A DNA stretch of 64,000 nt. It comes from Gemmatimonadales bacterium. GTDB taxonomy: Bacteria > Gemmatimonadota > Gemmatimonadetes > Gemmatimonadales > GWC2-71-9. The stretch covers positions 1-64,000 of the forward strand of contig JAICWE010000003.1 in NCBI GenBank assembly GCA_025934955.1, given 5' to 3'. This document shows, one piece after another, positions 1 to 12,300 of this stretch (positions within the stretch are counted from its first letter, which is position 1; each line of letters starts with the position of its first letter). Both the position numbers and the translations under genes were made by a program. Under the pieces are notes generated by a model. It saw only the letters and a list, made by a program, of their open reading frames with translations, did no database searches and was not told the origin of the DNA.

Positions 1-61
1 CGGCCATAAACAGCTTCGCGACGAAACCAACCGCCGCCTGCAGCCAGCTGATCTGCAACAT
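1..61 (-). CDS. 5' end of a small or partial CDS running off the left edge (MLQISWLQAAVGFVAKLFMA...)
   Basis: ATG on minus strand at 61 preceded by a strong Shine-Dalgarno-like GGGAGGTGA; open to the window edge. Confidence 0.4.
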   Translation of the reverse strand, partial: MLQISWLQAAVGFVAKLFMA

Positions 62-275
62 GAGCGTCACCTCCCTTCGGGTCTGACAGCTACCACGGGA
101 AGTGGCGAGCCTCGCTACGGCCCACCCCGACGCTCCGCTAATCAGTTGTCCGCTCGTTCTCCGCTCGGTACGACTGCCGAGTCCGGAGCCCCCTCCCGTT
201 AGTTCCTTTCCGGGTCCGACGGGTTAGTTCCGCCAGAATGCCTTCGACACCCAGTCCACCACGTCGCAGCCACCT

Positions 276-1025
276 CTACGCCGGCCGCCGCGCCTCGGTC
301 CACCGATTGGTCGCGTCCAGCACCGCGAACACCGCCGCCCGCTCCGCGCTCTCGCGGATCTCGGCCGTGCCGGTCATGAGCAGCGCCTCGCGCCCGCCCA
401 GCCCCTGCACCGCCACGAAGGCGAACTCGCGATCGAATGCCTCGACGATCTTGGCGCCCTCGAGCGCCAGCGAGTTGTCCGGCAGCAGCTTGTCCAGCAC
501 CGCCACCGCCGCCTTCGCCGCCGCCTCCACCCGGCTCCGCGGGGTGTCGCTGCTCTCCTCCTCCGCCATCTCCTGCTGGCCCATGAACGACAGCGTCACC
601 GCCAGCGCGATCCGGTGCGGCCGCCGCCCGGGCGCCACCGCCAGGTTCTCGAAGAGGCAGCTGCGCTGCATGGCGCGGTCGCGCACGACCTGGCGGTCGA
701 GCGCCTCGATCGGCTTGACGTCCGCCGTCTGCGCGATGCTGATCTTCCGATGATCGATCTTGAGGCCGAGCTGCGCCAGCAGCGCCGATTCGATGTTGCG
801 CACCAGCTGCTTCGGCTGGAGACCCGCCTGCGCCAGCACGTGGACCTCGCTCACCTCGCCTAACGGCGTCGTCACCACCCGCGCCGAGAGGATCCCCTCC
901 AGGCTGGTGAGCAGGTTCTCCGCGCGCCGCACGCCCCACGGATCGGGGATCGCGTCGGGGGGAGGCGCCGGCGCCGGCGGCATGCGCGGCCCCGGGCCGG
1001 GCTGGCGAGAGTAGGATCCAGTCAC
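276..1025 (-). CDS. Conserved-looking hypothetical protein, 249 aa, Ala/Pro-rich N-terminus
   Basis: ORF with plausible non-biased protein composition (ENLLTSLEGILSARVVTTPLGEVSEVHVLA), same orientation as and close to the downstream-coordinate GGDEF gene; no family recognised. Confidence 0.7.
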   Translation of the reverse strand: MTGSYSRQPGPGPRMPPAPAPPPDAIPDPWGVRRAENLLTSLEGILSARVVTTPLGEVSEVHVLAQAGLQPKQLVRNIESALLAQLGLKIDHRKISIAQTADVKPIEALDRQVVRDRAMQRSCLFENLAVAPGRRPHRIALAVTLSFMGQQEMAEEESSDTPRSRVEAAAKAAVAVLDKLLPDNSLALEGAKIVEAFDREFAFVAVQGLGGREALLMTGTAEIRESAERAAVFAVLDATNRWTEARRPA

Positions 1026-1062
1026 GCAGTCAGTCCCTTACCCAGCGGGTGATTCAGGTCGT

Positions 1063-2748
1063 TCATGCGAGCGCGTTCCGGCCGGCGGCCTTGGCGCGGT
1101 ACAACGCGCGATCCGCCGCGACCAGCACGTCGCTCTCGCTCGGATGCCGCGGGTCGAACTCCGCGAGGCCGACGCTCACCGTCACCAGCCCCTCGGGATA
1201 CCCCAGCCGGCGGCCGACCCGCTCGATTCCCTCGCGCATCGCCTCCGCCACCCGCGCGGCGCCGTGCCGGTCGGTGCGGGTGAGGATCAGCACGAACTCG
1301 TCGCCGCCGTACCGCGCCGCCACGTCCGATGCGCGCACCACCGCCCGCACCTCGGCCGCCACCGCGCGGAGGATGTCGTTGCCCGCCTCGTGGCCGTACT
1401 GGTCGTTCACCTGCTTGAAGCTGTCGAGGTCCAGGAAGAGGACCGCGAACGTCTCGTTGCTGCGCCGGCTGCGCTCCACTTCGAACGCGAGCCGCTCCCG
1501 CAACACGCGATAGGTCGAAAGCCCGGTGAGCAGATCCACCGCCGCGGCCTTCTGCGCCTGGTCGGCGCGGCGCTCCTGGTACGGCGTGCACTGCCGCAGC
1601 GTCGCCCTTCCCATCGCCGCCGCCTCCGCGAAGCGCTGGCAGGTCGGGAAACCGCACGCGCTGCAGTCCCACGGCCGCCCGTTCGGTCCCGGGCCGATCG
1701 CCTCGAGCACCTGCGCCACCGCCGCCGGATCCGGCTCGACCGCCCGCGGCTTGATGTCGAACGTCGCGCCGACCGATGCCACCACCGTCGCGTCCACCAC
1801 CGGCTGCCGGCTGCGGGGCGGCTCGGTGCTCGCCACGATGGCACGACGCCAGTACAACTCCTCCTTCGGACCCGAGAGCGGATGGTCGAGCGAGCCCTCG
1901 CACGACAGGATGTCGACGAAGCCCAGCTCCAGCCGGTCCACCGCGACCGCGCGCGCGAGCGCCGGCAGCGCCGAGAGTCCGCGCACGGTCCGGAAGCGGT
2001 TGCTCGAGTGCCGCGCCTCCTCCAGCATCGCGAGCGGCATCCCGCCCGCCGCGCTCAGATGGCGCCGCCGCTCCTCCGGCACTCGCTGGAAGAACACCGG
2101 CTGAGACAACACGCTCACGCCGCGCAGCCGGAAGATCTCGTCCAGATCCGCGAACGTGATCGATGCGTCCAGCTCACTGCTGTCGGTCGGAAGACTGACT
2201 CCCGCGTACACTACCGGGAGCGCATCGCCATACTGCGCACGCAGATATCGGGCCTCGGCGATGGGCGGAGTGGTGACGGGGGCAAGGTAGGGGATGAGCT
2301 CGGGATGCTGCGCCCGGATGGTCTCGACCACGACCGCGTCGGTGGAGCGGAGCATGGTGCCCCAGCTCTCCTCCTCCCACAGCCGCAGGTACTCCCGCGC
2401 CACCAGCTCGTCGCCCAGGACACCCCGGGTCACCCGCCGATAACCGGCAGCATAGCAGGCATTTACCACCTGCTCCGGCGACGCGGGATAGAAGTGGGTG
2501 ACCGCCTCCGGACTCAGGATCAACAGCCCGGTCTCCTGCCCGGCGATCGCCAATGCCCGGCCGAGCTCTCCCGACACCTTCACGGCACCGTGCGGGCACG
2601 CCGGCAGACAGCGGCCGCACCGGATGCAGGCCTCGTCGAGGATCTGCAGCGGCTCGGACTCGCCCATGACCGCGATCGCGTCGGTCGGACAGACCCGGAC
2701 GCACGCGAGGCATGCGACACAGTTTTCAGCGTCGATCAGAAAATTCAC
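1063..2748 (-). CDS. 2x[4Fe-4S] ferredoxin + hydrogenase-like domain + Fe-S domain + GGDEF diguanylate cyclase
   Basis: N-term CVACLACVRVCP and CIRCGRCLPACP; hydrogenase large-subunit-like region (HPELIPYLAPVTTPPIAEARYL); CSACGFPTC Fe-S motif; YGGDEF with RASD I-site upstream. Confidence 0.88.
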   Translation of the reverse strand: MNFLIDAENCVACLACVRVCPTDAIAVMGESEPLQILDEACIRCGRCLPACPHGAVKVSGELGRALAIAGQETGLLILSPEAVTHFYPASPEQVVNACYAAGYRRVTRGVLGDELVAREYLRLWEEESWGTMLRSTDAVVVETIRAQHPELIPYLAPVTTPPIAEARYLRAQYGDALPVVYAGVSLPTDSSELDASITFADLDEIFRLRGVSVLSQPVFFQRVPEERRRHLSAAGGMPLAMLEEARHSSNRFRTVRGLSALPALARAVAVDRLELGFVDILSCEGSLDHPLSGPKEELYWRRAIVASTEPPRSRQPVVDATVVASVGATFDIKPRAVEPDPAAVAQVLEAIGPGPNGRPWDCSACGFPTCQRFAEAAAMGRATLRQCTPYQERRADQAQKAAAVDLLTGLSTYRVLRERLAFEVERSRRSNETFAVLFLDLDSFKQVNDQYGHEAGNDILRAVAAEVRAVVRASDVAARYGGDEFVLILTRTDRHGAARVAEAMREGIERVGRRLGYPEGLVTVSVGLAEFDPRHPSESDVLVAADRALYRAKAAGRNALA

Positions 2749-2879
2749 GGGATCGGTCCGGGTGCTGATGCGAGGGGAACCCGTCGAATATGGCGAGGCG
2801 ACTTGAGAAGTGTCAAGAGGTTCACTAGTGCAAACTCTTTACAGATGCCGACTTAGATTCCGCGCACGGAGCCGCTAAA

Positions 2880-4376
<1,497 letters not shown>

Positions 4377-4382
4377 CGTCCC

Positions 4383-4868
4383 TCAGTGACCGGTCCGCGC
4401 CCCACGCACCAGCTCGACCGCGTGCTCGACGATGTCGTCGAGCACGCCCAGGCCGTCGCGTACGCCGCCCGGGCTTCCCGGCAAGTTGACGACGAGGGTC
4501 CGATTCCGCACCCCGGCCGTGCCGCGCGACAGTGCCGCTCGATGAAAGTGCGGATACACCGCATTGCGCAACGCCTCGGCGATGCCGGGCGCTTCCTTGT
4601 CCAACACCGCGCGAGTGGCCTCGGGCGTGACGTCGCGTGGAGTGAGTCCGGTGCCCCCGGTGGTGAGCACGAGATCGGCGATCCCGGCGTCGGCCCACGC
4701 GCGAAGGCGTGCGCCGATCAGCTCCGGCTCGTCGGGCACAAGATCGCGGGCGCACAGCTCGTAGCCGCGGCGGCGGCCCCACTCCGCGATGGCGTCGCCG
4801 GAGCCGTCGGCCCGCTCGCCGCGCGCGCCGGCGTCGGAGATGGTGAGAATGGCGAGCCGGAGCGACAT
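4383..4868 (-). CDS. MogA/MoaB family molybdenum cofactor biosynthesis protein
   Basis: MSLRLAILTISDAGARGERADGSGDAI, TTGGTGLTPRDVTPEAT, VVNLPGSPGGVRDGL; within longer spurious ORF 4383..5999. Confidence 0.9.
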   Translation of the reverse strand: MSLRLAILTISDAGARGERADGSGDAIAEWGRRRGYELCARDLVPDEPELIGARLRAWADAGIADLVLTTGGTGLTPRDVTPEATRAVLDKEAPGIAEALRNAVYPHFHRAALSRGTAGVRNRTLVVNLPGSPGGVRDGLGVLDDIVEHAVELVRGARTGH

Positions 4869-4873
4869 GCGGG

Positions 4874-5980
4874 CTACTTCCGCACGCTCCCGCGGGTCCA
4901 GAACGGGCGGGCCACGGCTTCGGCGGGCACTCGCTCGCCGCGGATCTCGACCTCGAAGCGGCTGCCGGGCCTGCTGGCGCCGCTGGGGAGATACGTGGTG
5001 CCGATCGCCTCGCCGAGCGACGGGCTCATCGTCCCGCTCCGTACCACGTCCACCGGACGCCCGTCGTGCCACACCTGGTAGCCGTGCCGCGGGAAGCCGC
5101 GCTCGAGCAGCTTGAACCCGACCATGCGGCGCATGACGCCGTGCGCCTTCTGTGAGCGCAGCGCCTCGGCGCCGACGAACGGGGCGCCCTTGTCGAGCTT
5201 CACGATCCAACCGAGGCCGGCCTCGAGCGGGGTGATGGTGTCGTCGATCTCGTTTCCGTAGAGCGCGTAGCCCATCTCGAGCCGGAGCGAGTCGCGGGCA
5301 CCGAGGCCGACCGGCATCGCGCCGGCGCGCTGCAGCGCCTCCCAGATGATCGGCGCGTCGCGGTCGCGGCAGTAGAGCTCGAAGCCATCCTCGCCGGTGT
5401 AGCCGGTGCGGGAGATGAAGCAGCCGGCCCCCGCCACGCGCCCGACGGCGAAGTGATAGTAGCCGACGTCGTCGAGGTTGGTCTCGGTGAGCGGCTGCAG
5501 CAGCGCCTGGGCGCGCGGACCCTGTAGCGCGATGAGCCCGACCTCGCCCGAGATGTCCTTGAGCCGGACGTTGACACCGCCCTTGTGCGCGACGATGTGC
5601 TTCCAGGCGCGCTCGATGTTCGACGCGTTGACGACGATCATCAGCTTGTCGTCGAAGCGATAGACGGTGCAATCGTCTATGAACGTCCCCTCCTCGGTGA
5701 GGAGGGCGGAGTACTGTACGCCGCCCGGCTCGAGCGCCGCGACGTCGTTGCTGGTGACGCGGTTGACGAAGGCGTTGCGGTCGGGGCCGGTGACCTCGAA
5801 CTCGCCCATGTGCGAGATGTCGAAGATGCCGGCCCCGCTGCGCACCGCCTGGTGCTCGGCGATGATGCCGGTGGGATACTGCACCGGCATCTCGAAGCCG
5901 GCGAACGGCACCATCCTGGCGCCGAGCGCCTTGTGCACGTCGTAGAGCGGCGTGCGCTTGAGCGCCGCCGTGCCGGTCAT
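4874..5980 (-). CDS. gcvT: Glycine cleavage system aminomethyltransferase T protein
   Basis: 368 aa; LKRTPLYDVHKALGARMVPFAGFEMPVQY, ISHMGEFEVTGPD. Confidence 0.95.
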   Translation of the reverse strand: MTGTAALKRTPLYDVHKALGARMVPFAGFEMPVQYPTGIIAEHQAVRSGAGIFDISHMGEFEVTGPDRNAFVNRVTSNDVAALEPGGVQYSALLTEEGTFIDDCTVYRFDDKLMIVVNASNIERAWKHIVAHKGGVNVRLKDISGEVGLIALQGPRAQALLQPLTETNLDDVGYYHFAVGRVAGAGCFISRTGYTGEDGFELYCRDRDAPIIWEALQRAGAMPVGLGARDSLRLEMGYALYGNEIDDTITPLEAGLGWIVKLDKGAPFVGAEALRSQKAHGVMRRMVGFKLLERGFPRHGYQVWHDGRPVDVVRSGTMSPSLGEAIGTTYLPSGASRPGSRFEVEIRGERVPAEAVARPFWTRGSVRK

Positions 5981-6903
5981 GCGGCTTCCTCCTTCTCACC
6001 CGCCATGCCGGCGAGCATCGCCATGAGCGCCTTCTGCACGTGCAGGCGATTCTCCGCCTCGTCCCACACCCGCGACCGCGGGCCTTCGATCACGCTCTCC
6101 GCGACCTCCTCACCGCGGTGCGCGGGGAGACAGTGGAGGAAGATGGCGTCCCTGGCCGCGAGGGCCATGAGGCGGTCGTCCACGATGTAGCCGCGGAACG
6201 CCTGCTCCCGCTCGGCCTGCTCCGCCTCCTGGCCCATCGAGGCCCAGACGTCGGTGTTGATCACGTCGGCGCCGCGGGCGGCTTCGGCCGGATCGTGGCT
6301 GAGGGTGATGTCACCGGCGGTGCGATACTGCTCGAGCAGCGCGCGATCGGGCTCGTAGCCGGCGGGACACGCGAGGCGCAGCGCGAAGCCGAGCACCGCG
6401 GCCGCTTCGATCCAGCTATGCGCCATGTTGTTGCCGTCGCCGATCCAGGCGACGGTGCGTCCCTTCCAGCCGCCGAGCGATTCCTTCACCGTGAGCAGGT
6501 CGGCGAGGATCTGGCAGGGGTGCGAGAGATCGGTGAGGCCGTTGATGACGGGCACCGACGCGTAGCGCGCCAGCTCCTCGACGTCGGCATGATCGAAGGT
6601 GCGGATCATGATCATGTCGAGGTAGCGCGAGAGCACGCGAGCGGTGTCCTTGATCGGCTCGCCGCGGCCGAGCTGGATGTCGCGCGAGGAGAGAAAGAGC
6701 GCGTGCCCCCCGAGCTGCGTGGCGCCGACTTCGAAGGAGACCCGTGTGCGGGTCGAACTCTTCGTGAAGATCATGCCGAGGGTGCGGCCCTTGAGCGGCT
6801 TCCTGTCGTACTTGCCCCGCTTCATCCGGGCGGCGAGGCGAAGGAGTTCGGTCAGCTCGTCGGCGTCGAAGTCGGAGATCGAGAGGAAGTCGCGCTTGGG
6901 CAT
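5977..6903 (-). CDS. argF: Ornithine carbamoyltransferase
   Basis: FTKSSTRTRVSFEVGATQLGGHALFL, NGLTDLSHPCQILADLLT, HCLPAHRGEEV; 4-bp overlap with gcvT. Confidence 0.95.
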   Translation of the reverse strand: MPKRDFLSISDFDADELTELLRLAARMKRGKYDRKPLKGRTLGMIFTKSSTRTRVSFEVGATQLGGHALFLSSRDIQLGRGEPIKDTARVLSRYLDMIMIRTFDHADVEELARYASVPVINGLTDLSHPCQILADLLTVKESLGGWKGRTVAWIGDGNNMAHSWIEAAAVLGFALRLACPAGYEPDRALLEQYRTAGDITLSHDPAEAARGADVINTDVWASMGQEAEQAEREQAFRGYIVDDRLMALAARDAIFLHCLPAHRGEEVAESVIEGPRSRVWDEAENRLHVQKALMAMLAGMAGEKEEAA

Positions 6904-7012
6904 GAGGCCGTCGAGAGGAAGGAGCGGATCGGCGTCGTCGGGTGGGGAACGTAGTCATGCGTGGTAGGGCGAGCAACCCGGCCGGCGGGCGCCGGCCGGG
7001 GTGGTGCGGCGG

Positions 7013-7591
7013 CTATTGCGGCTTGCAGCAGCCGTTGGAGGCGCAGGTGCTCCACGGCCCGACGTTGGCGGCCACCCGCGCCGCCGAATCGGTGACGATC
7101 GCGACACCGTCGACGTCGCGCCACTCGGCCTTGGGCTCCCGGTGCTCGGTCTTGTGCTTGTCCCACGTCATCGTGGCGATCGTATCGCTCTTCTCCCGGC
7201 TCACGTAGATCCCGAAGTAGCCGGTGTCCGGCTTTGCCTTGGCCTCGACCCAGATGCAGGTGACGGACGGCCCGCGGTCGACGTTGAACCCGGCGTAGCC
7301 GTGGTCCGGATCGGTATTGAGGATGAGGCTGATGAAGCGGCCATTCGGAGAGTCACCCTGAAAGTGGGTGGCGGGGATGAGCGTCAGCGGAGCCTGATCG
7401 AAGTGGAGGGTGGCGCTCCAGGTGGAATCGTCCATGTCGAACTGCTGGCTCACGCAATCGGCGTAGGAGTTCCCGGCCCCGGTCCCGCCGGGGTGCGCGC
7501 GCTCCCGCCCTCGATGACACGCGGCCAAGGCCGCGCAACCCAGCACCGCCCATCCGACCGCTCTCCATCCGACCAGCCGACGCGCGCCCAT
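7013..7591 (-). CDS. Putative lipoprotein of unknown function, 192 aa
   Basis: Signal peptide with lipobox-like LAAC; no recognised domain. Confidence 0.65.
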   Translation of the reverse strand: MGARRLVGWRAVGWAVLGCAALAACHRGRERAHPGGTGAGNSYADCVSQQFDMDDSTWSATLHFDQAPLTLIPATHFQGDSPNGRFISLILNTDPDHGYAGFNVDRGPSVTCIWVEAKAKPDTGYFGIYVSREKSDTIATMTWDKHKTEHREPKAEWRDVDGVAIVTDSAARVAANVGPWSTCASNGCCKPQ

Positions 7592-7618
7592 ACGCCCTCC
7601 GCCGCAGGTGAGAGTGAC

Positions 7619-10600
7619 TCAGCTTTCCAGATCCGGATCGGCATTCCGCCGGAGCACGCGGACAGCGCCGCCCCAGCGCCGCGCGAGGTCGCCCTCGCCG
7701 CGCCGCGCCGCGAGGGCGCCGCGCAGCGCCATGGCGCGGACCAGCGCGCCGGCCTGGGCGGGCTGATCGAGCAGGTCGACGCCTAACGCCGCGGGCGCGC
7801 CCAGTACCGCATCCAGCTCGGCGGCGGCGGCGACCGAGTCGCCGGCCATGGCGCGGAGCCGCGCCTCGGCGAACGCGGCATCGATCGTCACGGCACCGGT
7901 GGGGCGCTCGCGCCGCAGCGCATCGAGCGCGCGCAGCGAATCGCGCAGCGTGGCACCACCGCGCGCGACGGTGCGCTCGAGGGCGAGCAGGTAGCCCTTC
8001 CCTTCGGGCGCGAGCGCGGGAAAGGCGAGGGCGCGCGGCTGGTCGGCCAGCTGGTGCACGGCGGCGGCGCGCGCCCCCGGCGACAGCATGACCTCGGCGA
8101 GACGGCGGAGCTGGCGCTCGGCGGCGCGGATGCTGTCGCCCGGTCCACCCGCGGCCGCGAAGCCGGCGAGGCGCGCGCCGGCGACGGCGAGCGGCAGCGG
8201 AATGCGGGAGCGTTCGGCGGCCGGCACCGCGGGATCGGCGGCGGCGGCGGCGAGGAGCATCGCGGCGAGGCGGGCGCGTCCGGAGAGCGCGGCGAGCGGC
8301 GCGAGCATCCCCGCCACCGCCGGCGCGCCGCGGGCGCGGGCCGCGGCGCCATCGAGCAGCGAGTCGGCGAGCTGCGCGGCGCGAGTCCAGTCTCCCAGCT
8401 TGAGAGCGAGCCGCGCCTCGGCCACGGCGAGCCGCAGCCGCTGCGCCGGATCGACGGCAAGCCGCCGAGCCCGCCAGACGCCGACGCGCGCGTCGCTGAG
8501 CGCGGGCGGCTCGAACTCGGCATCCTGCTCCAGCGCCAGCGCCTGCACTTCGAGCGCGTCGGGGCTGTCGGGGAAGCTCGCCACCCATCCGCTGGTGATG
8601 TCGCGGAGCAGCTCGCGCCCGCGGGACACCGCGGCGCGCACGGTCAGCGGCAGAGCCACGCGGCGGCCCTCGAGCACCCATGCCTCGGGATAGGGCGTGA
8701 AGGCGAGCGAATCGTTCTCCAACGCGGGAAAGGCGGCGAAGCGGGCGCCGTCGCTGCCGAAGCCGAGCCGGTAGGCGTTAGGCTGGGTGATGAACATACC
8801 GGTGAGCCGGGAGTACTCCGGCGCCGCGAACGCGGCATGCACCGAAGGCAGCAATGCGAAGGCGCGGTGGTACGCGGTGACCGCCGCCTGCGCGCTCCCG
8901 CGGAACCTCCAGCCGGACGGGCTTCGCGGATCCGCCAGGACCACCGTGTCGCGCCCCTGGCACTCGCCGAGCCCGAACCACGCGACGAAGCTGCTGCTGT
9001 CGCGCGCGAGCATGTCGCGGTAGCGGTCGCACGCGCCGGGATAGTCGCCGCGGGCAAAGGCGAGCAGCGCCCCGGCGGCGAGTCGCTCGTCGGCCCGGAG
9101 GCGCGCGCTGTCGGCGAGTGCGCGCGCGGCGTACGGCTCCCAGCGACCGGACGGCTCGCCGCGCCAGGCGAGCAGCTGCGCCAGTCGCAGATTGGCCTGG
9201 GGATAAGCCGGATCGGCGGCGAGCGCGCGGGTGAGCCGGTCGCGGGCAAGCGCCGTGTTCCACCGCGCGAGCGCCGAGTCGCCCGATTCGTAGGCGCGCC
9301 ACGCCGCCAGCGAAGAGGTCCCGAGTGCCGCGGCCGCCCCGCCCCGCGGCGCGGCGCCGAGGAGGAGCGAGTCAGCCAGTGCGCCGAAGCGCGCGGCGAG
9401 GCGCGACTCCGAGACCGGCATCCGCAGGCTCGCTTCCCGAAGCATGCGCCCGTCGCCCTGGACCATGTAGACGGCCGCGCCGACGCGCATCGTGTCCTGC
9501 AGCTCGCTCACCTGTCCCCACACCAGGAACTCGGCGCCGAGCTGCCGGGCGAGCGCGAGGCTGGCCTCGAGGGTGGCGGGAGCGCCGTGCTGCGCGACCG
9601 CGTCACCCACCCGGAGCGTGTTGACCAGCCGCACGTCGCTCCAGCGGGCGAAGGCGTCGTAGATCAGCGACTCGCACTGGTCACCGTTCAGCAGCGCCGG
9701 CGCGGCGCGGCCGACGTGGCGGAATGGAAGCACGACGTAGCGGCTGGCATCGGCGGCCGACACGGCGGCGGGGCGCCGGCCGCGCAGCGCCAGCGCGACG
9801 AGCGCGGCGATCGCCAGGATCGCGGCGAGGAGCACGAGCCACCAGAGCCGGCGCCAGCGCGACCGCGCGAGCGCGGCCGGCAGCTCGGTCGTGACGGTGG
9901 GGGAGGAGAGCGCCGTCGCGAAGGCGGACGCGCTCTGGAAGCGGTCGGCCGGCATCTTGGCCAGCGCACGCTCGACGATCGTGGTCACCCACGGCGGCAG
10001 CGCCGGCCGGACGGTCTGGAGCGCGGGCGGCGCGTCGTGCAGATGGCGCGCGGCGACCACCTGCGGGGTGGCCCCGCCGAACGGCGGCTCGCCGGCGAGC
10101 ATCTCGTACAGCACGCAGCCGAGCGCGTACACGTCGCTGCGCCCGTCGATGTTGCCGCCGGCGGACTGCTCCGGGCTCATGTAGGTCGGCGTGCCGACGG
10201 CGAGGCCGGGCGAGGAGAGCGTGTCGCCGCCGGCGCGGTCCACCGCGCGGGCGACGCCGAAGTCGGCAACGACGGCGTGCCCGCGGTCGAGCAGGATGTT
10301 CTCCGGCTTCACGTCGCGGTGGACGACCCCCTGCGCATGGGCGTAGCCCAGCGCGTCCGCGATGTCGCGCGCGATCGCGAGCGCGTCGTCCAGCGGAAGG
10401 GCGCCCTCGCGTCGAAGCCGGTGCCGCAGCGTCTCGCCGGCAACGAACGGCATGACGAAGTACGGCGCGGCGACGCCGGGGCCGTAGAGATCGGGGATCT
10501 CGCCGGAGTCGAACAGCGCGAGGATGTGGGGATGGTGCAGCCGGGCGACGATCTCGACTTCGCGCAGGAAGCGGTCGGTGCCGAGCGCCGCGGCGAGCTC

Positions 10601-10747
10601 GGGCTTGAGGATCTTCACGGCGACGTCGCGGCCGTAGCGCAGATCGTGCGCGAGCCAGACGCTCGCCATCCCGCCGCGGCCGAGCTCGCGCTCGATCGCG
10701 TACCGGTCACCCAGACTGGTGGACAGAATGCTGCCGACGTCGGCCAC
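7619..10747 (-). CDS. Ser/Thr protein kinase with TM segment and C-terminal TPR-like region
   Basis: GRGGMASVWLA glycine loop, [46 protein letters not shown]; long repeat-like extracytoplasmic region. Confidence 0.93.
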   Translation of the reverse strand: MADVGSILSTSLGDRYAIERELGRGGMASVWLAHDLRYGRDVAVKILKPELAAALGTDRFLREVEIVARLHHPHILALFDSGEIPDLYGPGVAAPYFVMPFVAGETLRHRLRREGALPLDDALAIARDIADALGYAHAQGVVHRDVKPENILLDRGHAVVADFGVARAVDRAGGDTLSSPGLAVGTPTYMSPEQSAGGNIDGRSDVYALGCVLYEMLAGEPPFGGATPQVVAARHLHDAPPALQTVRPALPPWVTTIVERALAKMPADRFQSASAFATALSSPTVTTELPAALARSRWRRLWWLVLLAAILAIAALVALALRGRRPAAVSAADASRYVVLPFRHVGRAAPALLNGDQCESLIYDAFARWSDVRLVNTLRVGDAVAQHGAPATLEASLALARQLGAEFLVWGQVSELQDTMRVGAAVYMVQGDGRMLREASLRMPVSESRLAARFGALADSLLLGAAPRGGAAAALGTSSLAAWRAYESGDSALARWNTALARDRLTRALAADPAYPQANLRLAQLLAWRGEPSGRWEPYAARALADSARLRADERLAAGALLAFARGDYPGACDRYRDMLARDSSSFVAWFGLGECQGRDTVVLADPRSPSGWRFRGSAQAAVTAYHRAFALLPSVHAAFAAPEYSRLTGMFITQPNAYRLGFGSDGARFAAFPALENDSLAFTPYPEAWVLEGRRVALPLTVRAAVSRGRELLRDITSGWVASFPDSPDALEVQALALEQDAEFEPPALSDARVGVWRARRLAVDPAQRLRLAVAEARLALKLGDWTRAAQLADSLLDGAAARARGAPAVAGMLAPLAALSGRARLAAMLLAAAAADPAVPAAERSRIPLPLAVAGARLAGFAAAGGPGDSIRAAERQLRRLAEVMLSPGARAAAVHQLADQPRALAFPALAPEGKGYLLALERTVARGGATLRDSLRALDALRRERPTGAVTIDAAFAEARLRAMAGDSVAAAAELDAVLGAPAALGVDLLDQPAQAGALVRAMALRGALAARRGEGDLARRWGGAVRVLRRNADPDLES

Positions 10748-10845
10748 ACGACCTCCCCGGGTCGGCGGACTTCGCCAACATACGGCCGGGACGCGAATTG
10801 TCCACCGCTCCGCGGGCGCCGCGCGGCCGCCGCGACGGAGCGCTG

Positions 10846-12296
<1,451 letters not shown>

Positions 12297-12300
<4 letters not shown>

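Noticed and set aside
1144-2856. Long plus-strand ORF (570 aa) opposite the Fe-S GGDEF gene
   Set aside because: Arg/His/Ala-rich antisense shadow ORF typical of high-GC DNA; opposite strand encodes clear conserved domains
4383-5999. Single 538-aa ORF apparently fusing GcvT region and MogA/MoaB-like protein
   Set aside because: N-terminal part is an out-of-frame shadow of gcvT; the real MogA/MoaB-like gene starts at 4868
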